Shown piece after piece: positions 54,104-62,870 of a stretch of DNA of 64,000 nucleotides. Position numbers and translations under genes: made by a program. The stretch is from Lewinellaceae bacterium (GTDB lineage: Bacteria; Bacteroidota; Bacteroidia; Chitinophagales; Saprospiraceae): NCBI GenBank assembly GCA_016710765.1, contig JADJUJ010000008.1, positions 186,001 to 250,000 on the forward strand, written 5' to 3'. Below the pieces are notes generated by a model. It made no database searches and was not told where the DNA came from. It saw only the letters and a program-made list of their open reading frames with translations. Numbering within the stretch: position 1 is the first letter of the stretch; each line of letters opens with the position of its first letter.

Positions 54104-55195
54104 TTATCGCTCAAAATTCCAGGCCTCCAACAATGTGTTCTCTTCGTTTTCCCAGTTCCAAACCGAAGCTGCTTCCAGGCAATTTTCTGCGAGACGTGCA
54201 TACTGCAGCGGGTCGGCCTGAAAGCCTTGAATTGCCTGTACAATTGCATCCACCTGCAAATCAGGCAACAATACCGCTACCTCGTAGGTGTTGTTGAGGG
54301 CGTGGTACTCCGGGAAATCCATGGTGATGATGGGCTTGCCGGCCTGTACATAATCAAAAAACTTATTGGCCAGGGAGTAGTAGTACGATAAGCCGCGGTT
54401 TTCCAGAAGGTTGATGCCGACCCAGGCCTTGTCGGTCAGGGCGGGCAAATCATCCGGTCGGACAAAGCCTAAAAACCGTACGCGATCACCCAGAGCCAGT
54501 TGTTGCGCGCGGTTGCGCAGCGCCTGTGAGCAATCGCCCTCACCGGCAAGCCACAATTGAACCCCTTGCATCTGCTGCATGGCTTCCAGCATGGCCTCCA
54601 GTCCGCGGCCCTCATTCAGGGCTCCCTGATACAGGATAACTTTGGGATGTTCCGCGGAAGTGTCGGCAACAGGTACTTTGCGGAAAGGCACATTGCGCAC
54701 CACTTTGAAGGGAAGGCCGTACTGCTTACGAAACATGTTTGCTAACGCGGGGCCCACAGTATAGGCCCGGTGGTAGAAAGGAAGAAAAATGCGGGCAAAG
54801 AATCCCCAAATGGCTTTTACCATCGGGCGGCCAACCAGTTCCGGCACTTCTGTAAAATATTCATGGGCGTCAAAAACGCGTTTTTTCCGTCGGAAAAACG
54901 CTGCTTTACAACCACCCGGCAGTGTGTCCAAATCAACGGTGCCCAGCGCATCCATAGGTTGGTGCAGCAGCCAGAAAAAAAGCCGAATGTTAAATTCGGC
55001 GTAAAACAAAAAGCCCTTGTTCCACCAGCAGCGCAACCGATGTTGCTGGTAAGGCTTGGGTTGCAGTGCAAGGCTGTTGGGGAGCACACGCCCAACCAGC
55101 GTAACCGAATGGCCTGCTTCTACCAGGGTATGGGCAATACGCTGCATGCGCTGGTCGAAATTCAGATCGTTGGTAACCGTAAGGATGATTTTCAC
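54104..55195 (-). CDS. Family 4 glycosyltransferase (GT-B fold)
   Basis: 363 residues. N-terminal Rossmann domain: ILTVTNDLNFDQRMQRIAHT LVEAGH, a frequent Bacteroidota GT4 start. RKKRVFDAHEYFTEVPELVG is a sugar-acceptor-side motif. C-terminal domain: KVILYQGALNEGRGLEAMLE, VQLWLAGEGD, VRFLGFVRPDDLPAL and the nucleotide-sugar loop AWVGINLLENRGLSYYYSLANKF. It probably adds a sugar to a cell-surface glycan. It is the last gene in a run (UbiA, Maf, GT) transcribed leftward, 14 bp after maf. Donor and acceptor are not evident. Confidence 0.85.
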   Translation of the reverse strand: MKIILTVTNDLNFDQRMQRIAHTLVEAGHSVTLVGRVLPNSLALQPKPYQQHRLRCWWNKGFLFYAEFNIRLFFWLLHQPMDALGTVDLDTLPGGCKAAFFRRKKRVFDAHEYFTEVPELVGRPMVKAIWGFFARIFLPFYHRAYTVGPALANMFRKQYGLPFKVVRNVPFRKVPVADTSAEHPKVILYQGALNEGRGLEAMLEAMQQMQGVQLWLAGEGDCSQALRNRAQQLALGDRVRFLGFVRPDDLPALTDKAWVGINLLENRGLSYYYSLANKFFDYVQAGKPIITMDFPEYHALNNTYEVAVLLPDLQVDAIVQAIQGFQADPLQYARLAENCLEAASVWNWENEENTLLEAWNFER

Positions 55196-55209
55196 AAAAG
55201 AACCAGGTT

Positions 55210-55779
55210 TTAGAATTCCTGCAGTGCCTGATAAACGAGGTCAACTGGAAGGCCCATTACATTGGCATAGGTGCCGTCAATTTTGGTGATCTTGCAAAGT
55301 CCAATCCATTCCTGTACCCCATAAGCACCGGCTTTGTCGAAGGGCTGGCAGGTTCGAATGTAATAGTCTATTTCTTCGTCGCTTAATTCGGCAATCCAAA
55401 CCCTGGAAATGCCCGAAAACGAAACCGTTTTTTCTTTGGCCAGCATACAAACACCGGTGATCACAGTATGCTGTTTGCCCGACAGTTTCCGGATCATCCG
55501 AAAGGCATCATCGTAATCAGCAGGCTTGTTGTAAATAACGCCCTCCAGGATCACAACGCTGTCGGCTGCCAGCACAATTTCCCGGTCACTAATATGATTT
55601 CTGGAGGCGAGGGCCTTGCGCTGTGCGAGGTGCTCCGCAACCTGTTCCACGGGCATTTCCTCCGGAAAGTTCTCCGGTACATCTCCACCGATAACAGAAA
55701 AAGAAAAGCCAGCCTCGCGCAGCAGCTGACTGCGGCGCGGACTCCTGGATGCCAATAAAATAGGGCGGTGGTTCATCAT
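55210..55779 (-). CDS. maf: Maf-family nucleoside triphosphate pyrophosphatase
   Basis: 189 residues, family-typical length. Signature ILLASRSPRRSQLLREAGF; VAEHLAQRKALAS; IVLAADSVVILEGVIYNKPA (metal-binding Asp); FRMIRKLSGKQHTVITGVCM; FDKAGAYGVQEWIGL; and the end INGTYANVMGLPVDLVYQAL-like. Maf proteins hydrolyse dTTP/UTP or m7GTP and modified nucleotides. The start ATG overlaps the end of the UbiA gene (4 bp), so the two are coupled. Confidence 0.94.
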   Translation of the reverse strand: MMNHRPILLASRSPRRSQLLREAGFSFSVIGGDVPENFPEEMPVEQVAEHLAQRKALASRNHISDREIVLAADSVVILEGVIYNKPADYDDAFRMIRKLSGKQHTVITGVCMLAKEKTVSFSGISRVWIAELSDEEIDYYIRTCQPFDKAGAYGVQEWIGLCKITKIDGTYANVMGLPVDLVYQALQEF

Positions 55780-56753
55780 CCTTGTGCAGAAAATTGGAGT
55801 ACCACATCAGGCCATTGCCGGATCAACAACAGTATGCCTGCGAACATAACCCACTTAATTAAGGTACTCACCAATGTAAAATGTTTTTTGCGGTTCGCCC
55901 GGAACAGCACTGCCGAGGCGATCAGCGCGGGCAAAAGTAAGCATAAAATGCCTGCAGTTATCTGCCAGGCGGGTGCCTCAGTGGCCTTCCAGAAATACAG
56001 CAGCATAACAATCAGCAGGGAGGCTGCAAGTCCGGTCAATGCTGCCGGCACCCGGGCAGAACGTGGCCCTTTCACCACTGCTAAGGTCATGCATTTGCAA
56101 GCAGCATCCCCTGGGAAATCTTCCAGGTCCTTCACTTGTTCGCGCCAGAGGTTGGTAAAAAAGGCAAATACCGCGTACAACCAAACCAGTCCGGTGGCCT
56201 GGTGTATACGTTCAGGATCCTGAAACGAGCCAAGCCAAAGTGCACGGTCTTCCGGGATGAGCAGCAATACCGGCACAACGGCACAAAGAAATGCTACCAT
56301 AATGTTGCCCATGACAGGGGTGCATTTGAGTGCCCAGGTATACAAAAACAAGCTGCCCGACACAGCAGGAAAAACCCAAAGCGGCCAAAAGGGCCGGGGT
56401 GCAGGAAAGGCAAAGAACAAACGAAGCGACAACAGGGTGATAATGGTCTGTACAAGCCAATACAAGTACAAGACTACTTCTTCCGGCAATAATCTTCCTG
56501 CTATAACCTGATCAGGCCGGTTGATAGCGTCCTTGTCTTTGTCGAAATAGTCGTTGATGAGGTATCCGCCCAGCGTGGTCATTACGGTGGTGATGGCCAG
56601 CAGCGAGAAAGTCCGGGTAGTGAGCATCGGTATGGCGCCCGATTTCAGGATGGCCGGCCGCAGGATAAGCCAATAGGGTATCCATTGTGTTAAAAAGACA
56701 ATGAACAGGTTGGGTAGCCTGAAAAGCCGAAAGATGGAAAGCGCCCGGATCAT
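55776..56753 (-). CDS. UbiA-type prenyltransferase
   Basis: The start MIRALSIFRLFRLPNLFIVF (56753) fits the family; upstream in-frame sequence is not conserved. About eight membrane helices. The first Asp-rich motif is NDYFDKDKDAINRPDQ (N-D-x-x-D-x-x-x-D) and the second is REQVKDLEDFPGDAACKCMT (D-x-x-x-D). UbiA members prenylate aromatic rings or glycerol phosphate. This type in Bacteroidota is often annotated geranylgeranylglycerol-phosphate geranylgeranyltransferase. It is first in the UbiA-maf-GT run. The 100 bp to kdsC carry no obvious signal. Confidence 0.88.
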   Translation of the reverse strand: MIRALSIFRLFRLPNLFIVFLTQWIPYWLILRPAILKSGAIPMLTTRTFSLLAITTVMTTLGGYLINDYFDKDKDAINRPDQVIAGRLLPEEVVLYLYWLVQTIITLLSLRLFFAFPAPRPFWPLWVFPAVSGSLFLYTWALKCTPVMGNIMVAFLCAVVPVLLLIPEDRALWLGSFQDPERIHQATGLVWLYAVFAFFTNLWREQVKDLEDFPGDAACKCMTLAVVKGPRSARVPAALTGLAASLLIVMLLYFWKATEAPAWQITAGILCLLLPALIASAVLFRANRKKHFTLVSTLIKWVMFAGILLLIRQWPDVVLQFSAQG

Positions 56754-56853
56754 GCCTGCAAGGTAAAAAAAAATAGGATTTGGAGCACTCCGGGATTTGC
56801 GGTAGTCGTGCAAAAAGCGTGGAGGATCACTTAGCTGATCCTGGTAGGCCTCC

Positions 56854-57378
56854 CTAAATTTCTACCCATTTATCCTGCAATTTCATCACTTTTTCCAGCA
56901 GATCGCGCACGCAGCCATCGCCCCCCTTCAGGTGCGAGATAAATTCTGCCGTATCGATGACCTCAGGTACGGCATCGGCCGGGCACGACGGAAGGCCAAC
57001 TTTGCGCAGGATGGGCAGGTCGGGCAAATCATCACCCATGTAACACACATCCGCTGCCACCAGTCCGTGATGGTTGAGGAATTGCAAAAAAGTGGGCCAT
57101 TTGTCCACCACACCAGAATAAATTTGTTCAACACCCAGGTTTTGCAGTCGCTTGGTGACACCGGGTGAACGGCCCCCAGTGATGATGCCGATGGGGAAGC
57201 CTGCACGCAGGGCCCATTTGATCGCCTGGCCGTCACGGACATTCATGATGCGCAGCAATTCCCCCTGGTCGTTTACCAGCAGGCTGTTGTTGGTCATTAC
57301 ACCATCTACATCGAAGACAAAGGCTTTGACCTTTTTTAGTTTATCAAAAAGATGGACGAGTTCCAGTGCATTTTCCAT
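56854..57378 (-). CDS. kdsC: KDO-8-phosphate phosphatase (KdsC, HAD superfamily)
   Basis: 174 residues of a C0-type HAD phosphatase: nucleophile motif FVFDVDGVMTNN (DxDG), IKWALRAGFPIGIITGGRSP (motif II, Thr/Ser), and CYMGDDLPDLPILRKVGLP (motif IV, GDDxxD). It removes phosphate from KDO-8-P in lipopolysaccharide inner-core synthesis. No kdsA/kdsB is adjacent. It lies 9 bp downstream of the iscX gene. Confidence 0.9.
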   Translation of the reverse strand: MENALELVHLFDKLKKVKAFVFDVDGVMTNNSLLVNDQGELLRIMNVRDGQAIKWALRAGFPIGIITGGRSPGVTKRLQNLGVEQIYSGVVDKWPTFLQFLNHHGLVAADVCYMGDDLPDLPILRKVGLPSCPADAVPEVIDTAEFISHLKGGDGCVRDLLEKVMKLQDKWVEI

Positions 57379-57387
57379 AACCTGGAC

Positions 57388-57633
57388 TTATTGGTTTTCG
57401 CGCCATTCATACACCCATTTCGCCTGAATTTGTTCCAGGTGGGCTTCGTTGCAGTCTTCCCGCTTGCCCTCGAAATTTGGGATGTCAAGGATCCATTCGA
57501 TCAACTCTGTAAAACGGACCCGGTAAATCTTGCCCTCAACAAAGTCGTCGCCAAACCGTTCGTACAGTTTAATCGCGACGTCTTCATGGTCGGGCCAATG
57601 GATGGGCATATTGTCAATATCTGAAAAAGGCAT
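57388..57633 (-). CDS. iscX: IscX-like Fe-S assembly protein
   Basis: 81 residues with the IscX/YfhJ pattern: HWPDHEDVAIKLYERF, then YRVRFTELIEWILDIPNFEG and CNEAHLEQIQAKWVYEW. IscX is a small acidic protein binding IscS and iron, usually encoded right after fdx in the isc operon. Here fdx lies 232 bp upstream on the same strand, and a 180-bp TIR element is inserted between them. The rest of the isc operon is not in the window. Confidence 0.88.
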   Translation of the reverse strand: MPFSDIDNMPIHWPDHEDVAIKLYERFGDDFVEGKIYRVRFTELIEWILDIPNFEGKREDCNEAHLEQIQAKWVYEWRENQ

Positions 57634-57679
57634 TGCGTAGCGTTTGAGATTAGAAATGAGCCAATCGGTTTATCTCGGC

Positions 57680-57859
57680 TTTAACCATTGGTCTTTAGTC
57701 TTTGGCTTTGCTCCGAAGGATTAACTATTTGTTGATAAATAATGCACATGCTGTTTTAAAAAGGGTGTTCAAAATTTAATTCCGATTTCTTCGGTATTTG
57801 ATTTCACAAGGCCCCAATAACCGAGATCGAAGCCAAAGACCAACACCCAATGGCTAAAG
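57680..57859 (-). mobile_element. 180-bp TIR element, copy 2 (between fdx and iscX)
   Basis: Inverted homologue of 30312-30511, nearly identical by eye apart from a ~35-base deletion. Its ends are TTTAACCATTGGTCTTTAG and CCAACACCCAATGGCTAAAG, imperfect inverted repeats, with GTCTTTGGCTTTG/CGAAGCCAAAGAC just inside. It occupies almost the whole gap between the two genes, ending 6 bp before the ferredoxin stop codon. Confidence 0.82.
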
Positions 57860-57865
57860 TCCAGT

Positions 57866-58207
57866 TTAGTGTTCGTGACCGATTATCTGCGATTGATCGG
57901 GAATGGTGACGGTGATTTCAGCGTCGTTGTCGAGAATAATGCACTGGCAACTCAGCCGGCTTTCCAGCCTCGGCCGGATGGCGCGATCGATGAAATCCTC
58001 TTCCTTGTCAGAGATCTCTTCAATAAAATCTTCACCCGATTCTATGTAGACATGGCAGGTGGAACAGGCGCAAACGCCGCCGCAGTTGTGGTTCAGGTGC
58101 ACATCGTAGTCTTCTGTAATCTCCAGAATCGACTGGTCCTCAAAATTTCCACTGACGGTTTTTTCAGGGATGGATGTATCTTCAAACTTAAAATGAATGG
58201 TGGCCAT
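57866..58207 (-). CDS. fdx: ISC-type [2Fe-2S] ferredoxin
   Basis: The start MATIHFKFEDTSIPEKTV is at 58207; the longer frame upstream is not conserved. 113 residues. Cluster ligands: CGGVCACSTCHVYI (C-x4-C-x2-C arrangement) and a fourth Cys in SRLSCQCIILDND. The flanking residues EEEDFIDRAI-like and SQIIGHEH are typical of the adrenodoxin/Isc ferredoxin group. It supplies electrons for Fe-S cluster biogenesis or steroid-like hydroxylases. It is divergent from the AAA gene (250 bp apart). Confidence 0.9.
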   Translation of the reverse strand: MATIHFKFEDTSIPEKTVSGNFEDQSILEITEDYDVHLNHNCGGVCACSTCHVYIESGEDFIEEISDKEEDFIDRAIRPRLESRLSCQCIILDNDAEITVTIPDQSQIIGHEH

Positions 58208-58457
58208 AGGTATTGGATTGGAAGCGGATTGGTTCGCTTCGGCGCAAAAATAGAACTTGTCCAAATAACAAAGCAATTCACAAAGGGTTTTAAATAAATT
58301 ATCTGAAACTTTGAATGTTGAACAATTGTTGACCTAAAGTTGGCACATGCCGATTGAATTTTGGTGTCTAACAAAAAAACTCCTTAATTTGCTCGATCTT
58401 TGTCAAATCGTAATGGCATTAATCCCGTAACCTCGGTAAACCTGCCCATTTTTATTT

Positions 58458-61112
58458 ATGTATATCGGAACACCTCAGTCGCAGCCCCCTTTTCAGGATC
58501 CTGATTTCAAACGTTGGAAATTTCGGGACCTAAAGGTTTATTCCTCTACCGAATGGCTGGCCGACAACAAGAAAAAATACCGGCAAGTTTTTGACCGGCA
58601 TGAAACGACCTACATATACGCTGAACTCTCGTTTCACAACAAGTTTCACGATATTGAAGATTGGGAAGTGAACGTTGAATTGCGCTGTTTTTCGGTGAAA
58701 AAACAACGCAAGGAGGCCTGTGCCCTCACGTTTCGCCGCAAGGTGAGCAAGTACGATGCCGTGGCCTACATCCGCGAAGGCTGGGGCAACAAACAAGAAG
58801 GTGTTTTTTGGAAAAAAGGGACCTACTACTGGGAAGCATGGGTGGAAGGCGAAAAAGTCGCTTCCCGTTATTTTTACCTGGAAGATGCTGGCCGGCCCAG
58901 CAATCGCGTCGACAATCCCTATTGTCAGCTCGGCTCCCTTCGCATGTACGAAGGACCATACGACGATACCCCCGAATTTGAACGCCTCTACCTGCGCCGT
59001 TTCAATGGTGAGGAAACGCGCTATATCTATGCCGAAGTAATGCTGAAAAACTTGCTCCCCACCAAACAGTGGCAATGCGAGCTGTTCATCAAGTTTTACA
59101 ACGACGCCCGGGAACTGAAAGGTCAGGTGGTGCGCCTGCACCGGGTGGAAAAAGGCGATGAAGGCATCAAGGTTACAGCAGGCTGGGGCAGTAATGTCAA
59201 AGGTTCCTGGCGTAACGATCGCTATACCGCCGAAATCGTGTTCATGGAGCAGCTCATTGCTGTCATGCCCTTTGAAGTAGGACACGAATGGGATGAGGGC
59301 ATCAATGGCGTCTGGCTGCCCGATAAAACCCAGCAAATTCACCTTGCACAGGAGGAGGAAGATCTCGAAAGTTTTGAAGATGTGCTCAGCCGGCTTGATT
59401 TGCTGATCGGTTTGAACGATATCAAGCAAAAAGTGCGCGATCATGCGCAATTCATACAGTTCCTGCAACTTCGCAAGGAAAAAGGATTTGCCGAAAAAGA
59501 CGGCATCAACGTCCACTCCGTATTCATCGGCAACCCCGGTACCGGCAAAACCACGGTAGCGAAAATGATGGGCCGCCTGTACAAGAAAATGGGACTCCTC
59601 TCCAAGGGACATGTTCACGAAGTGGACCGTACCGATCTGGTTGGCGAGTACATTGGCCAAACAGCCCCTAAAGTTAAGGATGCCATCGAACTGGCCCGCG
59701 GCGGTGTGCTCTTCATCGATGAGGCCTATGCACTGGCCCGCTCTACTGAGGATTCCAAAGACTTCGGCAAAGAGGTTATCGAGATCTTAGTCAAGGAGCT
59801 GTCCAACGGCCCTGGCGACCTGGCGGTAATCGTAGCGGGTTATCCGAAGGAGATGAAAACCTTCCTGGATTCGAATCCGGGTTTGCGCAGCAGGTTCAAG
59901 CTGACCTTCGAATTTCCGGATTACTTGCCGCAGGAACTCAGCCTTATTGCCGATTACGCCTGCCGGGAAAAGGAAGTGTTGCTGGACAAAGAGGCCAAAA
60001 AACTGGTCGATGAAATCATCACAGAAGCCTTCCGAAAACGCGACCGCGCTTTTGGCAATGCCCGTTTTGTGCACGACCTGATCGACAAAGCCAAACTCCA
60101 GCTGGGCCTTCGCCTGATGACAAATCCCGACGTACGGAACCTGCCACCCGAAGCACTCAAAGTGGTGTTGCAAGACGACGTTGCCAAGGTGGAAATCAAT
60201 CAAAAACGACCATTGCCCAATATTCCGGTAGATGAAAAACTCCTGACGGCTACGTTGCACGAGCTGGATAGCCTGATCGGGATGCAAAACATCAAAAAAG
60301 ACATCCGGGAACTGGTCAACCTCGTGCGATACTACCGTGAAAACGGCCGGGATGTACTGGGCCGTTTCTTCCTGCATACCGTATTTGTGGGCAACCCGGG
60401 TACGGGTAAAACCACCGTAGCCAGGATTCTGACCAAGATCTACAAGGCTCTGGGTGTTCTGGAACGCGGGCACATGGTGGAAACCGACCGTCAGGGTCTG
60501 GTTGCTGGATATGTTGGCCAAACCGCCATCAAAACCACCGAGCGGGTGGAAGAATCGATGGGTGGCGTACTATTTATCGATGAGGCCTATGCCCTCACCT
60601 CTACCGGCCGCAGCAGCCAGGGCGATTTTGGCGATGAAGCCATTCAAGCGCTGCTGAAGCGTATGGAGGACCATCGCGGTGAGTTCTTTGTGTTTGTTGC
60701 CGGGTATCCTGAAAACATGGATACTTTCCTGAAGGCCAATCCGGGCTTGGGCAGCCGTTTCGACCGTATGCTTCGTTTCGACGACTACTCGCCCGAAGAA
60801 CTGCTCGAAATCGCTTTGCAGATGTTCCAGCAGGAACATTACCGGGTGGAAGAAGAAGCAAGGGAATACCTGGGCCGCTATCTGGCATTCCTGCACCAAT
60901 TCCGCGACAAGTATTTCGGCAACGCCCGAACCGTGCGGCAAGTGGTGATGGAAGCCATCAAAAACCAGAACCTGCGGCTGGCGCAACTCATCGAAAAAGC
61001 GGTGGACGAACAAACGCTCCACAGCATCACTTCCGACGATGTGGCCTCCTTTACCTTTGATAAGGACAAACTACAGGTGTTCCAAAGGCCGGGAATTGGG
61101 TTTGGGCGGTAA
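58458..61112 (+). CDS. Double AAA ATPase (SpoVK/CbbX-like) with duplicated N-terminal beta domain
   Basis: 884 residues. Two CbbX/SpoVK-type AAA modules: Walker A FIGNPGTGKTTVAKMM (about 355) and FVGNPGTGKTTVARIL (about 642); Walker B GVLFIDEAYALAR (about 417) and GVLFIDEAYALTS (about 704); sensor/arginine-finger motifs SNPGLRSRF and ANPGLGSRF. Residues ~20-275 form two related beta-rich domains: ETTYIYAELSFHNK and GWGNKQEGVFW in the first, ETRYIYAEVMLKNL and GWGSNVKGSW in the second. CbbX relatives remodel protein complexes. The N-terminal duplication is not a domain I recognise by name and may bind the substrate. It is a single-gene unit. Confidence 0.85.
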   Translation: MYIGTPQSQPPFQDPDFKRWKFRDLKVYSSTEWLADNKKKYRQVFDRHETTYIYAELSFHNKFHDIEDWEVNVELRCFSVKKQRKEACALTFRRKVSKYDAVAYIREGWGNKQEGVFWKKGTYYWEAWVEGEKVASRYFYLEDAGRPSNRVDNPYCQLGSLRMYEGPYDDTPEFERLYLRRFNGEETRYIYAEVMLKNLLPTKQWQCELFIKFYNDARELKGQVVRLHRVEKGDEGIKVTAGWGSNVKGSWRNDRYTAEIVFMEQLIAVMPFEVGHEWDEGINGVWLPDKTQQIHLAQEEEDLESFEDVLSRLDLLIGLNDIKQKVRDHAQFIQFLQLRKEKGFAEKDGINVHSVFIGNPGTGKTTVAKMMGRLYKKMGLLSKGHVHEVDRTDLVGEYIGQTAPKVKDAIELARGGVLFIDEAYALARSTEDSKDFGKEVIEILVKELSNGPGDLAVIVAGYPKEMKTFLDSNPGLRSRFKLTFEFPDYLPQELSLIADYACREKEVLLDKEAKKLVDEIITEAFRKRDRAFGNARFVHDLIDKAKLQLGLRLMTNPDVRNLPPEALKVVLQDDVAKVEINQKRPLPNIPVDEKLLTATLHELDSLIGMQNIKKDIRELVNLVRYYRENGRDVLGRFFLHTVFVGNPGTGKTTVARILTKIYKALGVLERGHMVETDRQGLVAGYVGQTAIKTTERVEESMGGVLFIDEAYALTSTGRSSQGDFGDEAIQALLKRMEDHRGEFFVFVAGYPENMDTFLKANPGLGSRFDRMLRFDDYSPEELLEIALQMFQQEHYRVEEEAREYLGRYLAFLHQFRDKYFGNARTVRQVVMEAIKNQNLRLAQLIEKAVDEQTLHSITSDDVASFTFDKDKLQVFQRPGIGFGR

Positions 61113-61196
61113 TACGCGATTGCTTTTTAGCGGTTTTGCACCAACCATTTTGCTTGTAAATTTGTTGTACCTACAACTAATTACAAAAGCCATTTT

Positions 61197-61958
61197 ATGT
61201 CTATTCAAATCATTCCGAAATCCCGCCAGGGCGCAGGCGCCTTTAATGGCGGGGAAATCATTGAAAATAAGCCCATCGGGTTCCCGCAGGACCACTCCAG
61301 CGTGTCGCCATATTCCAACCTTTTTTACTGGGCGCATGCCCGTGCAGTGACCGACAGCACAATAGGTCTCCACCCGCACAAAGGGTTCGAGATCTGTTCT
61401 TTCGTGCTGAAAGGCGAAATCCGCCATTTTGATACCAAGCTGAAGGAATGGCGTACTTTGGAAGCCGGCGATGTACAAATTATTCGCGCTGGAAACGGCA
61501 TCAGCCATTCCGAGTTCATGGCCAAAGACGGCGAAATGTTCCAGATTTGGTTTGATCCTAACTTAGAGGCTACCCTGGGCAAACCCGCATCTTATGACGA
61601 TTACAGGGCCAGTTCGTTTCCTGCTACACAAACTGAAGGCGTTCGTATGACAACGCTGGTAGGGGAGGGAAGCCCGTTTCAAATGGACACACCTGGCATC
61701 CGCGTATGGCGGATTGAACTGGCGGCAGGATCGCACTACGCCCTCCCCGCGGATCCTAAAAAAGTGTACTCCAGTTATGTATTGGATGGTGTTTTGAACC
61801 TCAACGGCACGGAAGCAGTGTTGAGTGATTATGCTATTGCCCGGGATTTGAGCGCACTGGAATTGGTAACCGCAGCACAGCCAGCCACCATTTTCATCAT
61901 TGAGTCGCTGGCTGCCGTGGGTTACCCTACCTACGGGCAAATGATGCGCAGGGGGTGA
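61197..61958 (+). CDS. Pirin-family protein
   Basis: 253 residues, two cupins. Metal-site motif GLHPHKGFEICSFVLKGEIR H (His-x-His ... His), then GDVQIIRAGNGISHSEFM (His-x4-x-Glu, family signature), QIWFDPNLEATLGKPAS and a second cupin with WRIELAAGSHYALPAD. Some pirins (YhhW type) act as quercetin 2,3-dioxygenases, others as redox regulators; which applies is open. The stop is followed within a few bases by the heptamer repeat tract. Single gene. Confidence 0.9.
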   Translation: MSIQIIPKSRQGAGAFNGGEIIENKPIGFPQDHSSVSPYSNLFYWAHARAVTDSTIGLHPHKGFEICSFVLKGEIRHFDTKLKEWRTLEAGDVQIIRAGNGISHSEFMAKDGEMFQIWFDPNLEATLGKPASYDDYRASSFPATQTEGVRMTTLVGEGSPFQMDTPGIRVWRIELAAGSHYALPADPKKVYSSYVLDGVLNLNGTEAVLSDYAIARDLSALELVTAAQPATIFIIESLAAVGYPTYGQMMRRG

Positions 61959-61963
61959 TAATA

Positions 61964-62118
61964 GGTCTTTAGGTGTTGGTCTTTGGTCTTTAGGTGTTAC
62001 TAGAGACCAAAGACCAACACCTAAAGACCAAAGACCAAAGACCAAAGACCAAAGACCAAAGACTAAAGACCAAAGACCAAAGACCAAAGACTAAAGACCC
62101 AAAGACCAAAGACTAAAG
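61964..62118. repeat. Long heptamer tract (AAAGACC/AAAGACT), inverted halves
   Basis: About 20 units of the 7-mer, arranged as TCTTTAGGTGTTGGTCTTTGG on the left and the complement GACCAAAGACCAACACCTAA on the right, so the tract can fold back. It lies between the pirin and glutathione peroxidase stop codons; the last three codons of the peroxidase gene (GGT CTT TAG) are repeat sequence. Confidence 0.8.
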
Positions 62119-62717
62119 ACCCATCGCCTTCAAAAACTCGGGAGAATCGGGCTTGATGCCGGAGCTGAAGAAGTTCATCAGCTCACCTTTTTCATTGATC
62201 ACATACTTGCAGAAATTCCAGGAAGGCTCTTGGTCGTTCCAGCCGTTTTGTGCCGGGTCGGTTAGCCATTGGTAAAGCGGGGCTTTTTCGTCGCCTTTGA
62301 CGTGGACTTTCTCAAACATGGGGAAACTCACGCCATAATTTTTTGACAAAATTCAGCGATATCGGTCGCTGTGCCGGGCTCTTGTCCGGCAAAATCGTTG
62401 CAGGGGAAACCCAGCACCACCACATCATTTTTGCTGGAATTATAGAATGCTTCCCAGTCGGCATACTGCGGGGTGTACCCGCATTTGGAAGCGACATTCA
62501 GGATGATGATTTTTTTGCCTTTGTATTGCTCAAGCGATACAGGCTGGCCTTCGAGGCTGTTGACGGTAAAACTGTAAATGGATTTGCTCATAGCAGCGGG
62601 TGTAGCGGTTGTTTTGTTTTCTGGTCGTGTGAGTACTTTTTTACAGGCAGATGCGCCCAGGATCAGAGCACTGAGGATGAAGAAGAAAAGGACTTTTTTG
62701 TTCGATGCGGAAGTCAT
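62113..62717 (-). CDS. Glutathione peroxidase-like lipoprotein, one frameshift
   Basis: Signal for lipidation: LSALILGASACKK (Cys about residue 25). Thioredoxin-fold peroxidase: VNSLEGQPVSLEQYKGKKII, peroxidatic Cys in NVASKCGYTPQY (Cys, not selenocysteine), FPCNDFAGQEPG (second family motif) and EPSWNFCKYVI (Trp/Asn tetrad). The frame breaks in the A6 run at about 62340 (EFCQK, then NYGVSFPMFEKVHVKG), so one base is missing. The C-terminal residues and stop are within the heptamer tract. Located at the envelope, it would reduce hydroperoxides, with thioredoxin-type reductants more likely than glutathione. Confidence 0.87.
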
Positions 62718-62870
62718 AGCCAATTGTATTTTTTACGTGAGGGAAGGAATCGATACAACTCCAAATCAGTTTAATGCACACCTTAACACATCAGCTGAAC
62801 ATTGGTTTAATTCCTTTGGGTTACTTTTGGCGGAACAGTTTGCATTGGTCTGTGCTACAAAGCGCCAGTT

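Noticed and set aside
58530..59660. 376-codon open frame opposite the AAA gene
   Set aside because: Antisense shadow; the plus strand encodes conserved AAA motifs throughout.
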